Assembly (NCBI GenBank): GCA_900708905.1
Contig: CAADRB010000004.1
Location: 3,500,110-3,564,109, forward strand
Source of the DNA: Hymenolepis diminuta
Taxonomy: Eukaryota; Platyhelminthes; Cestoda; Cyclophyllidea; Hymenolepididae
DNA: 64,000 nt
Direction: 5' to 3'
This document shows, piece by piece, positions 15,801 to 28,162 of the stretch. Position 1 is the first letter of the stretch, and the number at the start of each line of letters is the position of its first letter. A program made the translations under genes and the position numbers. Below the pieces are notes generated by a model that was not told the origin of the DNA, did no database searches, and saw nothing but the letters and a program-made list of their open reading frames with translations.

Positions 15801-18800
15801 TCTAAGAAAAGATGCTTCAAGTGGTGCAAGATAAATGTTTCTACGGTTTACCATCTACAAAAGATCTCTACCCTTGACTAAGCATTTTTCATCCAAGTTG
15901 TACATGATGAGTAATGGGCTGGCAAGTTTGTTACCTGCTATCCTCCTTTTGAGGCGGTTCTCCGCTTTCTTTTAAAAATAGCTGCATAACCAAAGAACGG
16001 ACGTTTGTACATCTAAAAAACCTTTCGGTGCTAAATGTGAATCATTTTCAGCACGAGATATTTGCCGTTTTCTACCTAGTGAAACATAAATTATTACGGT
16101 TTGAGAAAAATATTAAAAATGATAAAAGCTCATTAGTTGAGAACTCGTTTACAGAAATTAGACGAATGAATCATCATTGCGATAGCTAATTACTGAACCC
16201 TGGAGTTTTTTAGCGATGCTATCTAATCCAGCCACTAGAAAACTACCTGAACTTCTATAACTGACCGAAAATAATCAAAATCCAGATGATGGAAACTTAG
16301 AATAGAAATTTTCTTTCTCGTTAATATCGAAAAGACGAATGAATAAACTCAGTCATCCAGAGTTGACGCAAAAAGGAGGAGAAAGTAGCACCACGCCGCC
16401 GGCTGAATTAGTCATTAGATGGGATAATTAGATTGAGACAATTAGGAAGGAATGGGAGGTAGGAGATACTGAGGATTGATTATTTGATTAAAGACACTAG
16501 AATCTTGGCAGTGGTGTCGTTTGCTTCAATAGGGGTAATTCTTTACTTTAAAGGTCAATGCAAGTATTGCGCAATCTTAATTTCCTTCAGGTAAATCAAA
16601 ACTAATCAGTAAAAAAATATATAAGGATATTTTTTTGAAAGAGAATTTTTCAATACTTAATCCCATCTCAATTCACAAAGATCGTAAGGACAGAGCAAAG
16701 AGAAATCTTCCCATTTCAAACTACCTCTCTATTGAACGTAATATTTTTGAAGCCTTTTGTCAAAGAAATCTGAAATTGCCTCTGAACTCAAGCATTAAAT
16801 ACATCTTTCTAGAATCACTCAATGAGATCAAAAAGTACACTTCAGACTGACTAACTTTGTTTTGTTTCTTTCATTAGACCGGAGATCCAATGTATTGTCT
16901 AAAGAGATCAAGTATTTTTCTCCCTTTTATCTCAGAGAATACATTTGTAGTTCATTTGGTTTGTTTTAAAATGGAGAGGCAATTTCTCACAAGTCAAGTA
17001 GGTGTCTTTGAAACTACTTACTGTAAGATGATAATACTTCTGAAAAGCGAATGAAATTAAATATTTCGCCTATGTCTTTTTTACGGGAGCCTCACTAATT
17101 GAAATATTCCCATTCAACTGTTTTTTCTGAGACCAAAATCCCTAAATATGAATGCTTGTTTTAATCTTATAAACTGGCAATTAGACCTTCAGGAAAATAG
17201 CAAAGAGATTTCGATTTCAAAACATTAAAATGTCAAGAAACTTGATCCAAAATTCGACTTCACCGACAGTTTAATTCCGGACTATATATCATTTATGGTT
17301 GATTACGCATTCCAATTTCTCAAAATTCCGATCTTATAGCGATGGACAAGAAAAATCTCAACCAATATATATTAGCATCGTTTAATGGCTGAACCCAACT
17401 GATTTTAATTATTACATTTTCAAATTAAGACACCAAAGAAAAAGCGGATTAAAAATCTTGAAAATTGTCAGTATGGAAAAATTTCTATTCGGAGAGCAAA
17501 GAGAGCACAAGATCGTCATCAAATTACCTAATGCCATGAGTTGGAACTAACAGAATACCTTGTTTGAAAAATCCCAATCGCTTATATTTTTCCAGCGATC
17601 GGCAACAATCACGATAGACTTGTCGAATCCCCATCTTCAGATGTAGCAGAAAAATTTATAAATCCTTCTACAATACCGCGTAAATTTCGGCATATTTACA
17701 AAGATACAACCCGCAATGGGAATGTGGTTTGTACACCATCGTCACACTGATCCTTCTGTTTACACAACCAGATCGCGTCATTTTTCCCACGTCATATCCC
17801 AATATGTCCAAAAGTAACATATTTTTAACATTCCTTCTGCACTAAATAACATTGTCAACTGTCAGATATCGACCGGTAAGACCTAAACACAAAGTATAAA
17901 CGATGAATGAAAAGTACCCATCTAACACCGCGTTATGCTATCGGCATACTAAAATGTTAGGAGACCATTTGTTTGAGTATAAAGACGGTGGTGCACTGTT
18001 ACAGAAGTGTACGCTCAGATCAATGCAAAGACCAAGACCACTGGTTCTATAACAGAGTTCTGAAAGGCTAAGAAAATACATGCGAATATTTTAGTAGAAG
18101 TCGAATTTTGGATAAGAACTCACGCTTTGTTTGATCTTCTCATTTTCTATTTTATTAAAAACTGGTCAGTTATCAGAAAATTGGATTTTATAACTGGGAT
18201 TTACTTCTCCGACGTTTTGTAAATTTAAAAATAACAATTTATTCTAGAGTTATTATTTCTTATGTATTTTTTAAACTGATTGAAAACTTATTTGATTATT
18301 TGTGGCTCCTAATTCAGGTCCTCGAAACTGCTACGCTGATACAACTCAACTATCAGATTTTTTTACAAATTCGCCATAAACAAACTTTTTATTTCCTGTT
18401 TCAATCGGCTTTCATGTTTATCGCAATTAGGCAGTGGGATAAATTTGCATCTCACTCCATTTATCCCGTGTGCACTTTTATATTTTAGATTCCGTGCAAA
18501 ATTTGTGATTATCCCGACTGGGAGTGGAGGGAGAAGAGTTACAGATACACAGAGTGGATCCGCCTATACGTTTTAAAATTTCTAGTATTCACGTTGAAAC
18601 TGGGTGATGCCACGCCATTAGATAAATACCTGGCATATTAATATCCTCAACAATATATCTATAGAACTTGTAATGCATCAAATTATTCGTTTTAGCATTA
18701 CACAAGGTCAAAGAAAGAACTGCATATAGTGAAAGATTTAAGAATTCAGAAGTACTGATCTCCTGATTAATACCTAATCAGGTCCTTAATAAAATCGAAC

Positions 18801-21800
18801 ATTTTGCCTTCTGCTTTCTTAAAAGGGTCATTCTATAAAGAGTAAGTTAAAATAGGGAGGCGGTTAGGGAATCTACTCTAGTGATCTCTGTCCTGTTAAA
18901 TACATACAAATTTGTATCATTCTGCTATCTTAGCCATTAGATGACATAATCTCACTAGTACAAATCAACAAACAGCCACGTAATATTTAAAATTTCGTCC
19001 AATTGGTTATTTGTTTCCTTCAGTATTTGTACCGAATGAGATTAAGAAAGTGCTGAGGAATTTAAATCTCGATCTCGATCTTTTCGTCCACTTAAACTGA
19101 AAAATTGGCTCCAGTCAATACCTCAAAGAATGAAGTTTTTAAAGGACAAGAAGACACAAATCACAAATAGAGCTAAACGGATTTTCGTTTCTCCTGACAC
19201 GATAAGTATTGCATTAAAAACCCTCTCCAAATAATATATGCGTCAATAGCTCATTGGTCGCCGCGCTCGTTTGCCATGTCAGAGGTCACAAATTCCACCT
19301 CCATCTGCGTTCACCCAGTGAGCTGAATGGGACTGGGTAAGTTCGACTAACATAGAGTAGGAGAATTCGAGCCTCACGTTAGGGAGGCTCCATGATGCCA
19401 CTCTCTGGCCAAGATGGGCGTTGAAAAGAGCCTTTTTAAATGGGCTTGGAAAGGGTTATTACTATCCAAATATTATCTTAGATATAATCATTTGCATAAG
19501 AGAACTAAATAAGGAGAATACTTTACGTAAACCAAATTTTAATGACGTTTCGACAGATTCCCATGGTTTTTCTTTTCATTTTCTGTAAATGTACAAATTC
19601 AATGAGACAACTCTTCGTATTTTGCATTCGAGTGTGAATAGATGCCAATAAAACAGAATTTGAGCAATTTAATAAAAATAAAAATAGAATTAATGGCATA
19701 TTTCTTGTTTTTTTAATCTTATCGTTGTTTTTCATGTAAGATATGAGAATCTTTCTAATACTCAGTACGCTATAGAGAATAATAATTCACTATGTTGTTC
19801 AATATATCCATCATTCTTTTGGGATGACCGTAGGGAGTTTAGAGCAAAATATCGTCCCTAACATATAGATAAGTAACATAAAACACATTTTGATCTGCGC
19901 CATTCTAACACATTATAAAAGATGAACAGCATTCCAGCTAAGTTTTTCAAGAGAATACTTGTAATAATACCAAATATTCATATTATACATCAAGAAATGA
20001 GGTAAATATTTTCCAAAAATACATCATAACTAAAGAGGATAGACTAATTAATGAAGAGAAGGTAATACTTTAGAATACTTTTAAAATAGACTTATGTATC
20101 TTTGCCGCACGTCATTGAGTTTTCGGTTAGACTGTATTCCTTCCCTAATCTATGGTAAATTTTGTCAATTGAACTAATTCCCTAAAAAGGAATGATGGAA
20201 TGAAGGTTTTCAGCAGAACTATTTTGTGATTGAATTTTTCGGTAACTAAATATAGACAACAATAAAATGAAAGTAATTCACATTAGAAAGATTTAAATTT
20301 CTAACCTTGATAACGAGAGCGAGATGTTTGAATTCAAAGGACTCAATGTTGAGTCGTGTGACAATTGGGCTCCCACTGGCAGATTGATCCGCGGTATTCC
20401 GCCTTGAGAGACTAATCAAACTCCAGAGAAATCGCGGTCCGATTCGGCCGGATGAGTCTTTTGGTGGTGGAACTACTCGGAAGAGTAACTTGTATATAAT
20501 TGGATCGTCTCTGCAAGACAAAAGAAGAAACACGATAAATTTTATCAATTAAACAAAACTACCGTTTTATAAGTGCTAACCAATAAGCATTAATTTCTAC
20601 CATTATGAATTTAAGTTAATTAATTTAATAATACTAATTAGATTTATCTGTTTTAAGTTAAGCAAGCAAAACACGTGATTTTCGATTAAAGACCTCCATT
20701 AATCAAGCCAATCGTGGCAACTTCTCTTCTAGAATTCCTTCACTTTATTTTGTCTAAAAAGGCAGGAAATGGCGTACGAAAATGTACATTTTCTCCCATG
20801 ATAGGAAAACTCAACTGTGGATAACAGCTAGGTGAGTCATATTCCAAATGGCTCACCTTTGACCTCAATCAGCCAGTGTACCGCAAATAACTAAGGCCTT
20901 TCCTTCCCTCGATTAGCCTACAGCATATACAGCCTGATTTCGGGGAATATAGTCAAAGAGAACTACCTGTGGTATGGTAAAAGCTTGTTGAAAGATAGTA
21001 ATTGACCCTCTGGACCCAATTAATGGGAAATACATATAAGTTAATCACCACAGTTTCGGCAGACCCGGTGTCGGCAATGAAATTAATTAATCACATGTAT
21101 GCGCTCAGGGGTCAGCGCAATGAAACTTGTCATAAATTCGGGCTAATGGTCGGTACTCGAGATTCCAACATCCTGGCAACTGTGCATTTTAAAGCGAATC
21201 AGTAAGCAGCTACATTCATTCCTAATTATGGTCCATTAGAGTTCAAGAGTAGAATCTACTGTTTTTAATTAATGGATAATTATTATTTAGTCAGTGAACT
21301 CAAAGCAAAACCTGCGTAATATCCTTGTTGGTTTCCCTGTAAGCTTACATAATCAAATAGTTCGTTTACTCAGTTTTTTGTAATATCTATCAGATAATCT
21401 ATTTACCTCACCTTCAATTGATCTGACCTGCTTCATATTTTTTTCATATTTCGTCGAAGTGATTTAATTTGAAACTAAATTCATCACTAATTTAAAGGGG
21501 AAGAGCAGCCTTGCATTTAATCTCAACGAAGAGACATTTCTTGAGTTAAATTTGAGGAATTTTTCATCTACTTAGTTAAAAATCACGGAATAAATGATCT
21601 TCATGGAAAAAGGTGAGTAGAATACAAGCCACCAATGTACCTCTACCAAAAAAATTTTGTGGAAGTTTGTCCAACAATCCAAGAAATAACCTAGATGATA
21701 AAAATTTCCATATGACACACTTTCGTGGATACCGAGGTTGTCATAAAAATTAACTAAAACCGACATGAAAAGTTGAAATCAACCGGCGGAACATCTGAAA

Positions 21801-24800
21801 TGTTAGCTATATTGTTCTGCAAGTTTCGCCTTAAATCTACTGAGAAATTATAGGAAGGTATATCTATTTATCTATGGACACTGGTCACCCTGTCGTCATA
21901 CTGAAATAAAGCTTCAAGAATATAGTAAAACAAATATATGGTGAAAGTTTTCTAGCTCTTATGAATACGAGGAAGAAAATCTCGCAGAATAAAAATTATC
22001 GTGAGAATCGATGTGAATTATTAACTCAAGGATAGAATATCTTGTAAACTTCTTAAGGTCTTGTAGGATCATGTTGCTTTTCAACCTTCAAAAGAAGATT
22101 TGAATTGTACTGCCAAGGCCGACAATTAAAATTGATCAATCGGTCAATAAGCACTGAAGGTTGTGAATAAAAACTTAATCAGTAATTCAGCAGACGATAT
22201 AGAAACTTTGACTTTTGGAACATGCAGCAGCGAAGTGCTCATTAAGGGAATATTTTATGACCCGAGTAACTCTTCTGAATTTCCTTTCGACCCTCTCCTC
22301 TCACCTCTTTATGAAACTCTACTTATTCGATTTTCCATTATGAAGAATTGTAAAATTTGTATGCATTGACGTGGGTCATAATAATAAACTTAATGCCCAG
22401 GGAAAATTGGACACAAGGTCATTTCCTCATACTGATTCATCGAGAATAAAATTAAAAGGGTAACTAGTGTTCATTAGTTTCATAATTACCGATATTTATA
22501 GAAAAATCTACGTTGAGTAAATATATAAGTGGTGATAAGAATAGATGAGATCATTAAGTCGCTTTGTTTTAAACAAAGGGAAAGGGAGAGAGAAGTCCGA
22601 AGTTCTCATTTTATTAAAATAATAGCTTCTGACTACTGAACCATAAACTACTTAATCACATTATGTATTTTTCGCATATAATGAAAACTGTTATTCCTCC
22701 GTTTAATAAACATATTTTACAAAATACGTTTTTTTTCCAAAGATGGATTCTACAGATATTTTCACTTAAACAATATTCGGGATGCATGCAATCGTTTATT
22801 TTAATGCAAAAATGCAACTGGTTAATTTTTAATACAAACAAATACTTTTCATGCAGTGTTCTTTTACCTTGGCGCAGAATTGAAAGTGATGTAGCAATTG
22901 GTGCAAAGCAGGCACTTCGGCAAGTCATCCACATCTCGGACTGACTTTTAATGCAATAATTTATCTGGAGATCTTTTATTAGCACAAATTAAGTAAATTT
23001 TCTGTGACAATAGCATAAAATAATCATTAAATTATAAGAATTCCAGGAAAAATTATACCCATTTTCTGATCCTCAATTTTTTCCTGGTCTTAATAGGTAT
23101 TCATTTATTATCTCATCCAAAAATCATTTCAATTTGTTATCACACACAGAAGGAGTAGTAATTTTACATTGCGGAAGCAACTGAAGGGCAGGAGATTGGA
23201 AAGGATATCGAGAGTAGAATCAAGGTATCAATGAGTTTTACCTCGTTTGATTTTGGGATTCAGGTTGTACAATATTTGAGTAAAGAGTAGTTCACGTTCC
23301 AAAATGTAAATTTCATGGCTCACCAGTCGGATAACTGAAAAACTTCTATCCACGATATCCAATGCTTATCGACCGGTTGTTCAAGTAGGATAGTCGGTCT
23401 TGTCACCTCAGTTTATTTTATCGGGATAATTCCATATTGTTTTAAGCAGTTCTTATGATCTCAAGACATCAGATCATATTTGTATTCTTATTTTCTCTTA
23501 TATATTTAAAATTGATAAGAATACAGCAATGAGTTTTCTATCTAGTGAACTCTTCAATGTTAAAACCATCTTGGAAAGTAGCTGTTCTTACTTTCAAGAA
23601 AGCACCAACTTATCAAGGTGATGTAACCATCCACTGAATTCAAATAACTAAGCAGTGAGATCTGAACATTGTGGATATGAAATCATTCAGGATCTCAGGA
23701 AAGTATGAACTTTGGAAAATGGCGTATTAAATAGTATCCATATAGTAAATTGATGAATCCAAAATTCAAGTGAAGTACGACTATTTCAATGTGTATATTG
23801 TGTGTGTGCTTATTCTTGACCACTTCACCCGTTATCGCACTATTGCGCTGCATACCATCTTCAAATCCTTTCTCATAACTAAAATGGTAAAAGGAAATTT
23901 TAATAACTCTTCCTTATAACATATAACACCAATTTAGATTTCTCGTACTCATTCGATTTGATTTTGCCGTGAGGACAGAGTTGACTACCATAATCCAGAT
24001 CATATGAAAACTCTTCGGCACGTTCCAAAAAACGGCAGCAGAATGCCAGATTCACAGAATGTTACTTCACCGCCCAAAATGAGTGCTGGAAAGAAATTTA
24101 CTTCAACGGGCTTCGAACTTTTATAAATAATAAGTTTTATTTAAATCAATATTGCTAGTGTGAAAAACATCCCTTAAAATCGGGATTGTTTCAAAATTTT
24201 CTAGCAGAATAGAACTCAATGCCTGGGTGTTGATACCTTTAGGTCAAGATATGTGCAGTTACATATATTCATATTTCACTGCGGGTTAATCATTTCGGTT
24301 TCTTGAAATAAGGATTTTGGGTTTGCCTAAGCCTGCTTTAGATTAGAATAATAAGCTCACTAGTTAGTTCGATAATGCGTTTAATATGTAACCCTCTTTC
24401 ATTAAAGTTTGACCTAAAAATAAATCTTTATTATTAATTCTACAAGGATACGTTTCGCCAATTTAGAAAACGCAATCTCATCATTCATTCTAAAAAAGCT
24501 TCTTTGTAATACTCAGGAGTGAAGTGCATATTTAGAGAGGAAATTAGGCAAACGAAATCCACGCCAGGAGAGAAAGAGAAAGTGCTGATTAATTTCTAGC
24601 GGGAAATTGAAATTTGAGTCGCCATTTTATTGAGAATGGGAATGAAAAGTGGGAGGCTAACTTCTCGAGGTTCATTTTATAGGCTTTTGCAAAAGTCAAC
24701 GTTTACTATTTCCGTTAAATGTGTTTAAATGAAGTGAATTCATTGTTCATGCCACTGTATAATTCATTGTTGAAAAAATGAAATTAAAAGAAGTGAATAA

Positions 24801-27800
24801 GGTGAATTTGACATTTAAAATATATCTAAAGATTACTTTACATATTTGTTTTATTTAAATTATATTCAAATGCACCGATTCTCAATGTGCACAGTAATTT
24901 CATTCCATATTTTATAATAAAACAAGGGTTAGAATTATGGATTTATGATTTTGTTTCATTCTAATTTATCATAACTAAAAAAGGAGAAGGGCCAAGCGAC
25001 AGTTTTATCTGAAAACCCATAAGTTGTTTGATAAACTGTCTGTCTACGACTTTTTCTTTGTAAAGCTGTCTTTAACTGTTGGGCAAAAGAGCTTTAGAGG
25101 GAAAAAAGAGAGAGAAGACTACTGTGACAAACCAGGTTTAATACTACCTTTTTTAATCTTTTACCGCCGATGAATGTAACATCGAACCATACCAATAGCA
25201 TTAAGATGTATTTATTCAGCTATTTAGAGAAACGAGCAGAATAAGATGGCAAGAAAAGCAGTGAATGATCACATCAGCAATGAAATAAGACTACACATTA
25301 TCGGCAGAATAAGTATCCATTTATTACATCGTATTCGTTGCTGAAGCATCTGAACAAGGAAACAGCAAAATGGTCTATTAAATGGCGAATAGGAGATCGA
25401 CCAAAAGTTAGAAATAAAATCAATTTTTAATTAAATGTTTCACTGCTTCATTCCAGATGTTCCAAATTTAAGATTTTGATCACTAGGGACTCGAATGCCT
25501 TTATTTCCCTAATGTTTAAAGCTTGTTAATAGAGGGATTAATTTGAACAGTTGACCAGATTTTTTCATTTAGCGATGGTACCAGTTAATCACATTTGATT
25601 TAAGGTAAAAGATCATTGTGTCGAGAATGTAATATTACCATGGTCGAAAACTTACTAAGTCAATTGTGGTCTGTCGAGAGCATCCATGCTAATGAAAACT
25701 ATTTATTTAAATGTAAAGCGTACGTTTTAGTTACGGATAATAATTTCATAGCTTTGAAGGCGAATAAACGAAGGGTTGTTCTGGAAAATTGGAAAATTTC
25801 CCAGTACAAAATGAAGAACGTGAGTTGGCATTTTTGTGTTATTTTCGAGTATTTATTTAGATTAAACAATTGTTTTCTTCAAAATTAAACTCCTCGAAGT
25901 TATCTCAATGAGATAAAAAAATAAATCTTAATGTTGGAGGATTTTGGATATCATTTTGACAGGTGACTTTCATAAGATTTGAAAATGTAAAAAGCAGTTT
26001 CACAGCCATTAGATATAAACTAAACTTTATCATCACTGTGTTGTGAATAATTTCTTTCAATGGACACTTGATAGAAATATAACGTACATTCCGATACAGA
26101 ATCGGAATGTCATGACTATGTCTACTAATTTTATTAGGGCCTAAATGTAAACACAAAGTATCCTTGCTGATTGCCATAGGAAATGTCCCAGTTTTAGAAA
26201 ACTTGTTGAAAGTTCTGAATTAAAGGCGTGAAAATTACAGAAAAAATCTACACTAAGTGGTCAGTATATTAGTGAATCAGATAAACGCTTAATAATATTG
26301 ATTCAAGTTCCATGGGTCAAAATTGTGTGAATAAGAGGATCGCAGAGAAAAATGACCACTTATGATACCATCATGAGTCCCATCAAATCTCTAAAACAAA
26401 ATTCTTTTGCATTATGTAAATGTTGACTTTCTTCATGTATTTTTTTTTCAAAAATATATAAAACATACATTTAGCTCCGCTAAAATCATTGAGGTATTGA
26501 AGTAATTGTTTATTTATTTTAAAATAATTTTGCTAAATACCTAGTGTCATTAGTACTCGGCTTCACAAACAAAAATATGAATAATACGGCAATGAAATGA
26601 AAGTACAATATGAAAACCAAGAGGATGAGATGTGAATCCAATAGCAATAGGGTATTTGGAAGGGGCTTAGGTAATATTTGTGCCGAATGAAAGAAATGAC
26701 ATTCAAGTTGATGTCAAGAAATGTGAATACAAATGCCAAGTAGCCACGCTTGTGCATCTCGTTGAAGTAAATTTTGCCTATCTATTATTAATTCCTCTAT
26801 TGCAATGCCGCATATCTTTGTTTTAAATAACTTCTTGTAATTGATACTTCAAAAAAGAATGTTATTAAATATTTTGATATTTATAATTAAAATTGAACAA
26901 ATCAATTCCACTATCCCTAAAATCTAAATATACATTTAAAAACAAATTATTCTGATAAACAGTCGTTTATTTTGCGCAGTTTTTATTTTTTTAATAGATA
27001 TTTGTGACAAACCTGAAATGATCACTGGGAATAGGGTCGATGGCAGTTTCGCGATATCTGGCAACTACTTCTGTGACATTTCCCTTTAGACTTGGAATGT
27101 GGCGTTGCGATATATCCCAAGCGCTAAATCCGTTGTTCAACTTGAGAAAACGGACATTTGCGTCTCGACTGTTGCTCGAAGACTCATCTGTTTCCCAGGG
27201 CCAAACAACTCTAACAAACTCAACATAGGTGTTTAGCGGAATTTCACACCTAAATATCATCGCAAATAACATTATTAATATTATTTCGAATTTATCGGTG
27301 TATTAAACCATCACGTAAGCTAAACTCGCCTTAATGTGAAGTCTGCAATGTTCGTATGCTGTTTTACTCGAACGGGGACATTAAAATATTCTCCATTTTT
27401 AAGTCGCCTGGCTGGAATGTCTAATCGAATGTTACGTCCGATTTCACGGATTTCATCTCGTTGCACCTTCTTGAGGGAGATTTTGGAGAGAAATTTGAAA
27501 TTGGACATTTGGGTTGCCAGAGGCGTCCAGCATTGCCTTGAGAGAGCCGCAGAATCCATGAGTAAATTTACTGTGTTTGATTTTACATATTGAACCGTAT
27601 TTATCCGATAACTAACATCGAGTTCGTTGTTCAGTGAATCGTTCCAAGCCCGATTTTCGATGTGAATGGATGCGTGACAGGTTGATCGATTATTCAAAGA
27701 TAGATTGTCAATCAAACATCCGGTAAAGAAGTGACGATTACTAGCTATTACTTTCATGATACAGCAAGTGCTCATATGCCGATTGTTTACATTCATCAGG

Positions 27801-28162
27801 AACTCGGGTGTAATAAGAGAGTGACAGAGGAAATGAAGGGTTGGATCATCTTCCCACAATTCTTTCTGAAATAAATGTACAGTTGTAAGAGGTTGATTTG
27901 GAAAACTGTTAGCATCTGGATTAATGGACGCATTAACCCTCAAATTTCCAACATTAATATTGAGAGATACGTCATCTACATTTCCAGTTGAAGCAAAATC
28001 CTGCATATAGATCGAAGTCTCCTTGGTGGAACCGATATCAGTGAAGAAAGCAGCACCATTTGGAAGGAATCGAGTGTTAAGTACATCAATTGCAAGTGAT
28101 TCGTCCGCAACCAACACAATCCATACTATCGAAAATAATTCCAACAAAATCATGGTGGTCAT
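567..28162 (-). CDS. TMEM132-family single-pass membrane protein, 3' end beyond the window
   Basis: Coding exons, in transcript order: 28162-27330, 27249-27013, 20510-20306, 14488-14085, 3007-2523 and 877-567. Joined, they keep one frame for 825 residues and stop in phase 0, so further exons must lie left of base 1. Seen: an N-terminal signal peptide, then extracellular segments matching TMEM132 landmarks in order: the VPVRV...FTLR segment, an NTAVLSG block, an ITVW(Y)P block, a VGRRPG...SPVADS block, and a FSDGSV segment close to the membrane. Known of the family: metazoan type I membrane proteins with immunoglobulin- and cohesin-like domains, mainly neural, with proposed adhesion or actin-linked roles. 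Vertebrate members are about 1,000-1,100 residues, so the missing part should be the transmembrane helix and cytoplasmic tail. The start could be the ATG at 28162 or the one three codons later at 28153. Family assignment is firm; which paralogue it resembles is unknown. Confidence 0.8.
878..2522 (-). other. TMEM132-like intron 5
   Basis: A 1.6 kb intron. A 66-codon open stretch near 1542-1742 on the plus strand has no recognisable similarity and no splice context. Nothing else is seen. Confidence 0.6.
2523..3007 (-). CDS. TMEM132-like exon 5: VGRRPG block with Gln-rich insert
   Basis: The acceptor is TTTTTTAAAG and the donor ACAG/GTATAT; phase 2 in, phase 1 out. The encoded RVWLVGRRPGRIRVKLSPVADS matches the TMEM132 'VLVGREPG...SPLSDS' signature, and LWVTVTDDDVVWPVGITAQL matches the following 'VTDDKVSV...L.V..V.GI' strand. 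Between them lies a Lys/Gln-rich insert (KMRKQQHQQNQGKQ) that the human proteins I remember lack. Confidence 0.8.
3008..14084 (-). other. TMEM132-like intron 4 (11 kb)
   Basis: A large AT-rich intron. It contains a worn solo LTR (about 11760-12120), a GC-richer patch of unknown origin at 4075-4330, and another at 7415-7641. A short coding-like fragment lies at 3871-4011 on the plus strand. The rest shows no gene or RNA that I can support. Confidence 0.6.
11760..12120 (-). repeat. Degenerate solo LTR of the same gypsy family as 32793-36662
   Basis: Read on the plus strand, this stretch shares ordered blocks with the LTR at 39448-39953: TGTATTGAAT.AAC, then GAGTAAAAGAGAG, then an AAGGACG...GTG segment, then AATGAAACGA.ACGGT.ATAGA and AGGGAGAA. 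Both ends are too worn to place and no internal coding remnant adjoins it, so it reads as a solo LTR. Orientation follows the element whose polypurine tract sets direction at 33248. Confidence 0.5.
14085..14488 (-). CDS. TMEM132-like exon 4: NTAVL and TVWYP blocks
   Basis: The acceptor TTTTTTGTTCAG precedes the exon and the donor GA/GTAAGT follows it; phase 0 in, phase 2 out. The translation begins STSLVNTAVLSGYPIRRPVW and later has ADESITVWYPQQPQGVTLV. These align with the TMEM132 signatures 'ILNTAILTGK...VPVKV' and 'MTVWVPRLPLQIEV'. This is the most diagnostic exon of the gene. Confidence 0.82.
14489..20305 (-). other. TMEM132-like intron 3 (5.8 kb)
   Basis: AT-rich intron; apart from the SINE-like element at 19241-19400 I see no exon, RNA gene or coding remnant. 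Confidence 0.6.
19241..19400 (+). repeat. tRNA-derived SINE-like element
   Basis: The sequence TAGCTCATTGG (19247-19257) matches an RNA polymerase III A box. GGTCACAAATTCC (19284-19296) matches a B box at tRNA-like spacing. Between and around them the text follows a tRNA layout (GCGCTCG, GTCAGAGG). The 3' flank (CACCCAGTGAGCTGAATGGG) resembles the flank of the second candidate at 47225, suggesting a shared non-tRNA body. A single worn tRNA pseudogene is the alternative. Confidence 0.45.
20306..20510 (-). CDS. TMEM132-like exon 3
   Basis: The acceptor is TCTTGCAG and the donor ATCAAG/GTTAGA; phase 2 in, phase 0 out. The 68 codons read DDPIIYKLLFRVVPPPKDSS then FLWSLISL and end in a beta-strand-like segment (HLALVIK). 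This corresponds to the TMEM132 segment with a conserved 'TWQVEYP'-type strand ahead of the NTA(I/V)L block. Similarity here is weaker than in the flanking exons; placement rests mainly on phase and order. Confidence 0.62.
20511..27012 (-). other. TMEM132-like intron 2 (6.5 kb)
   Basis: AT-rich intron. Open stretches near 22656-22985 and 25616-25888 have no recognisable similarity, and I regard them as chance. A short block at 25334-25385 resembles 47388-47440. Nothing else is supported. Confidence 0.6.
27013..27249 (-). CDS. TMEM132-like exon 2
   Basis: The acceptor TTTAG precedes the exon and the donor AG/GTTTGT follows it; phase 2 in, phase 2 out. It encodes the stretch after the VPVRVKQ...FTLR region, including CEIPLNTYVEFVRVVWPW and a WDI motif, which matches the 'IWDVKE' region of TMEM132 proteins. 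The intron separating it from exon 1 is only 80 bases (27250-27329), whereas the next intron is 6.5 kb. Confidence 0.72.
27330..28162 (-). CDS. TMEM132-like exon 1: signal peptide and N-terminal ectodomain
   Basis: This exon encodes 277 residues plus two bases. ATG codons at 28162 and 28153 are followed by a hydrophobic stretch (MILLELFSIVWIVLV) typical of a signal peptide, then a Cys-containing ectodomain with several N-x-S/T sites. An in-frame GTG further upstream is not needed. The 3' boundary keeps the frame only if the donor is GC (AAG followed by GCGAGT): the nearest GT, four bases downstream, would put a stop codon immediately after the join. Confidence 0.75.

Noticed and set aside
22656..22985. 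Overlapping open stretches on both strands (93 and 109 codons)
   Set aside because: Both strands open over the same bases with no similarity; a chance absence of stops.
25616..25888. 90-codon open stretch in TMEM132-like intron 2
   Set aside because: No recognisable domain, signal or splice context.
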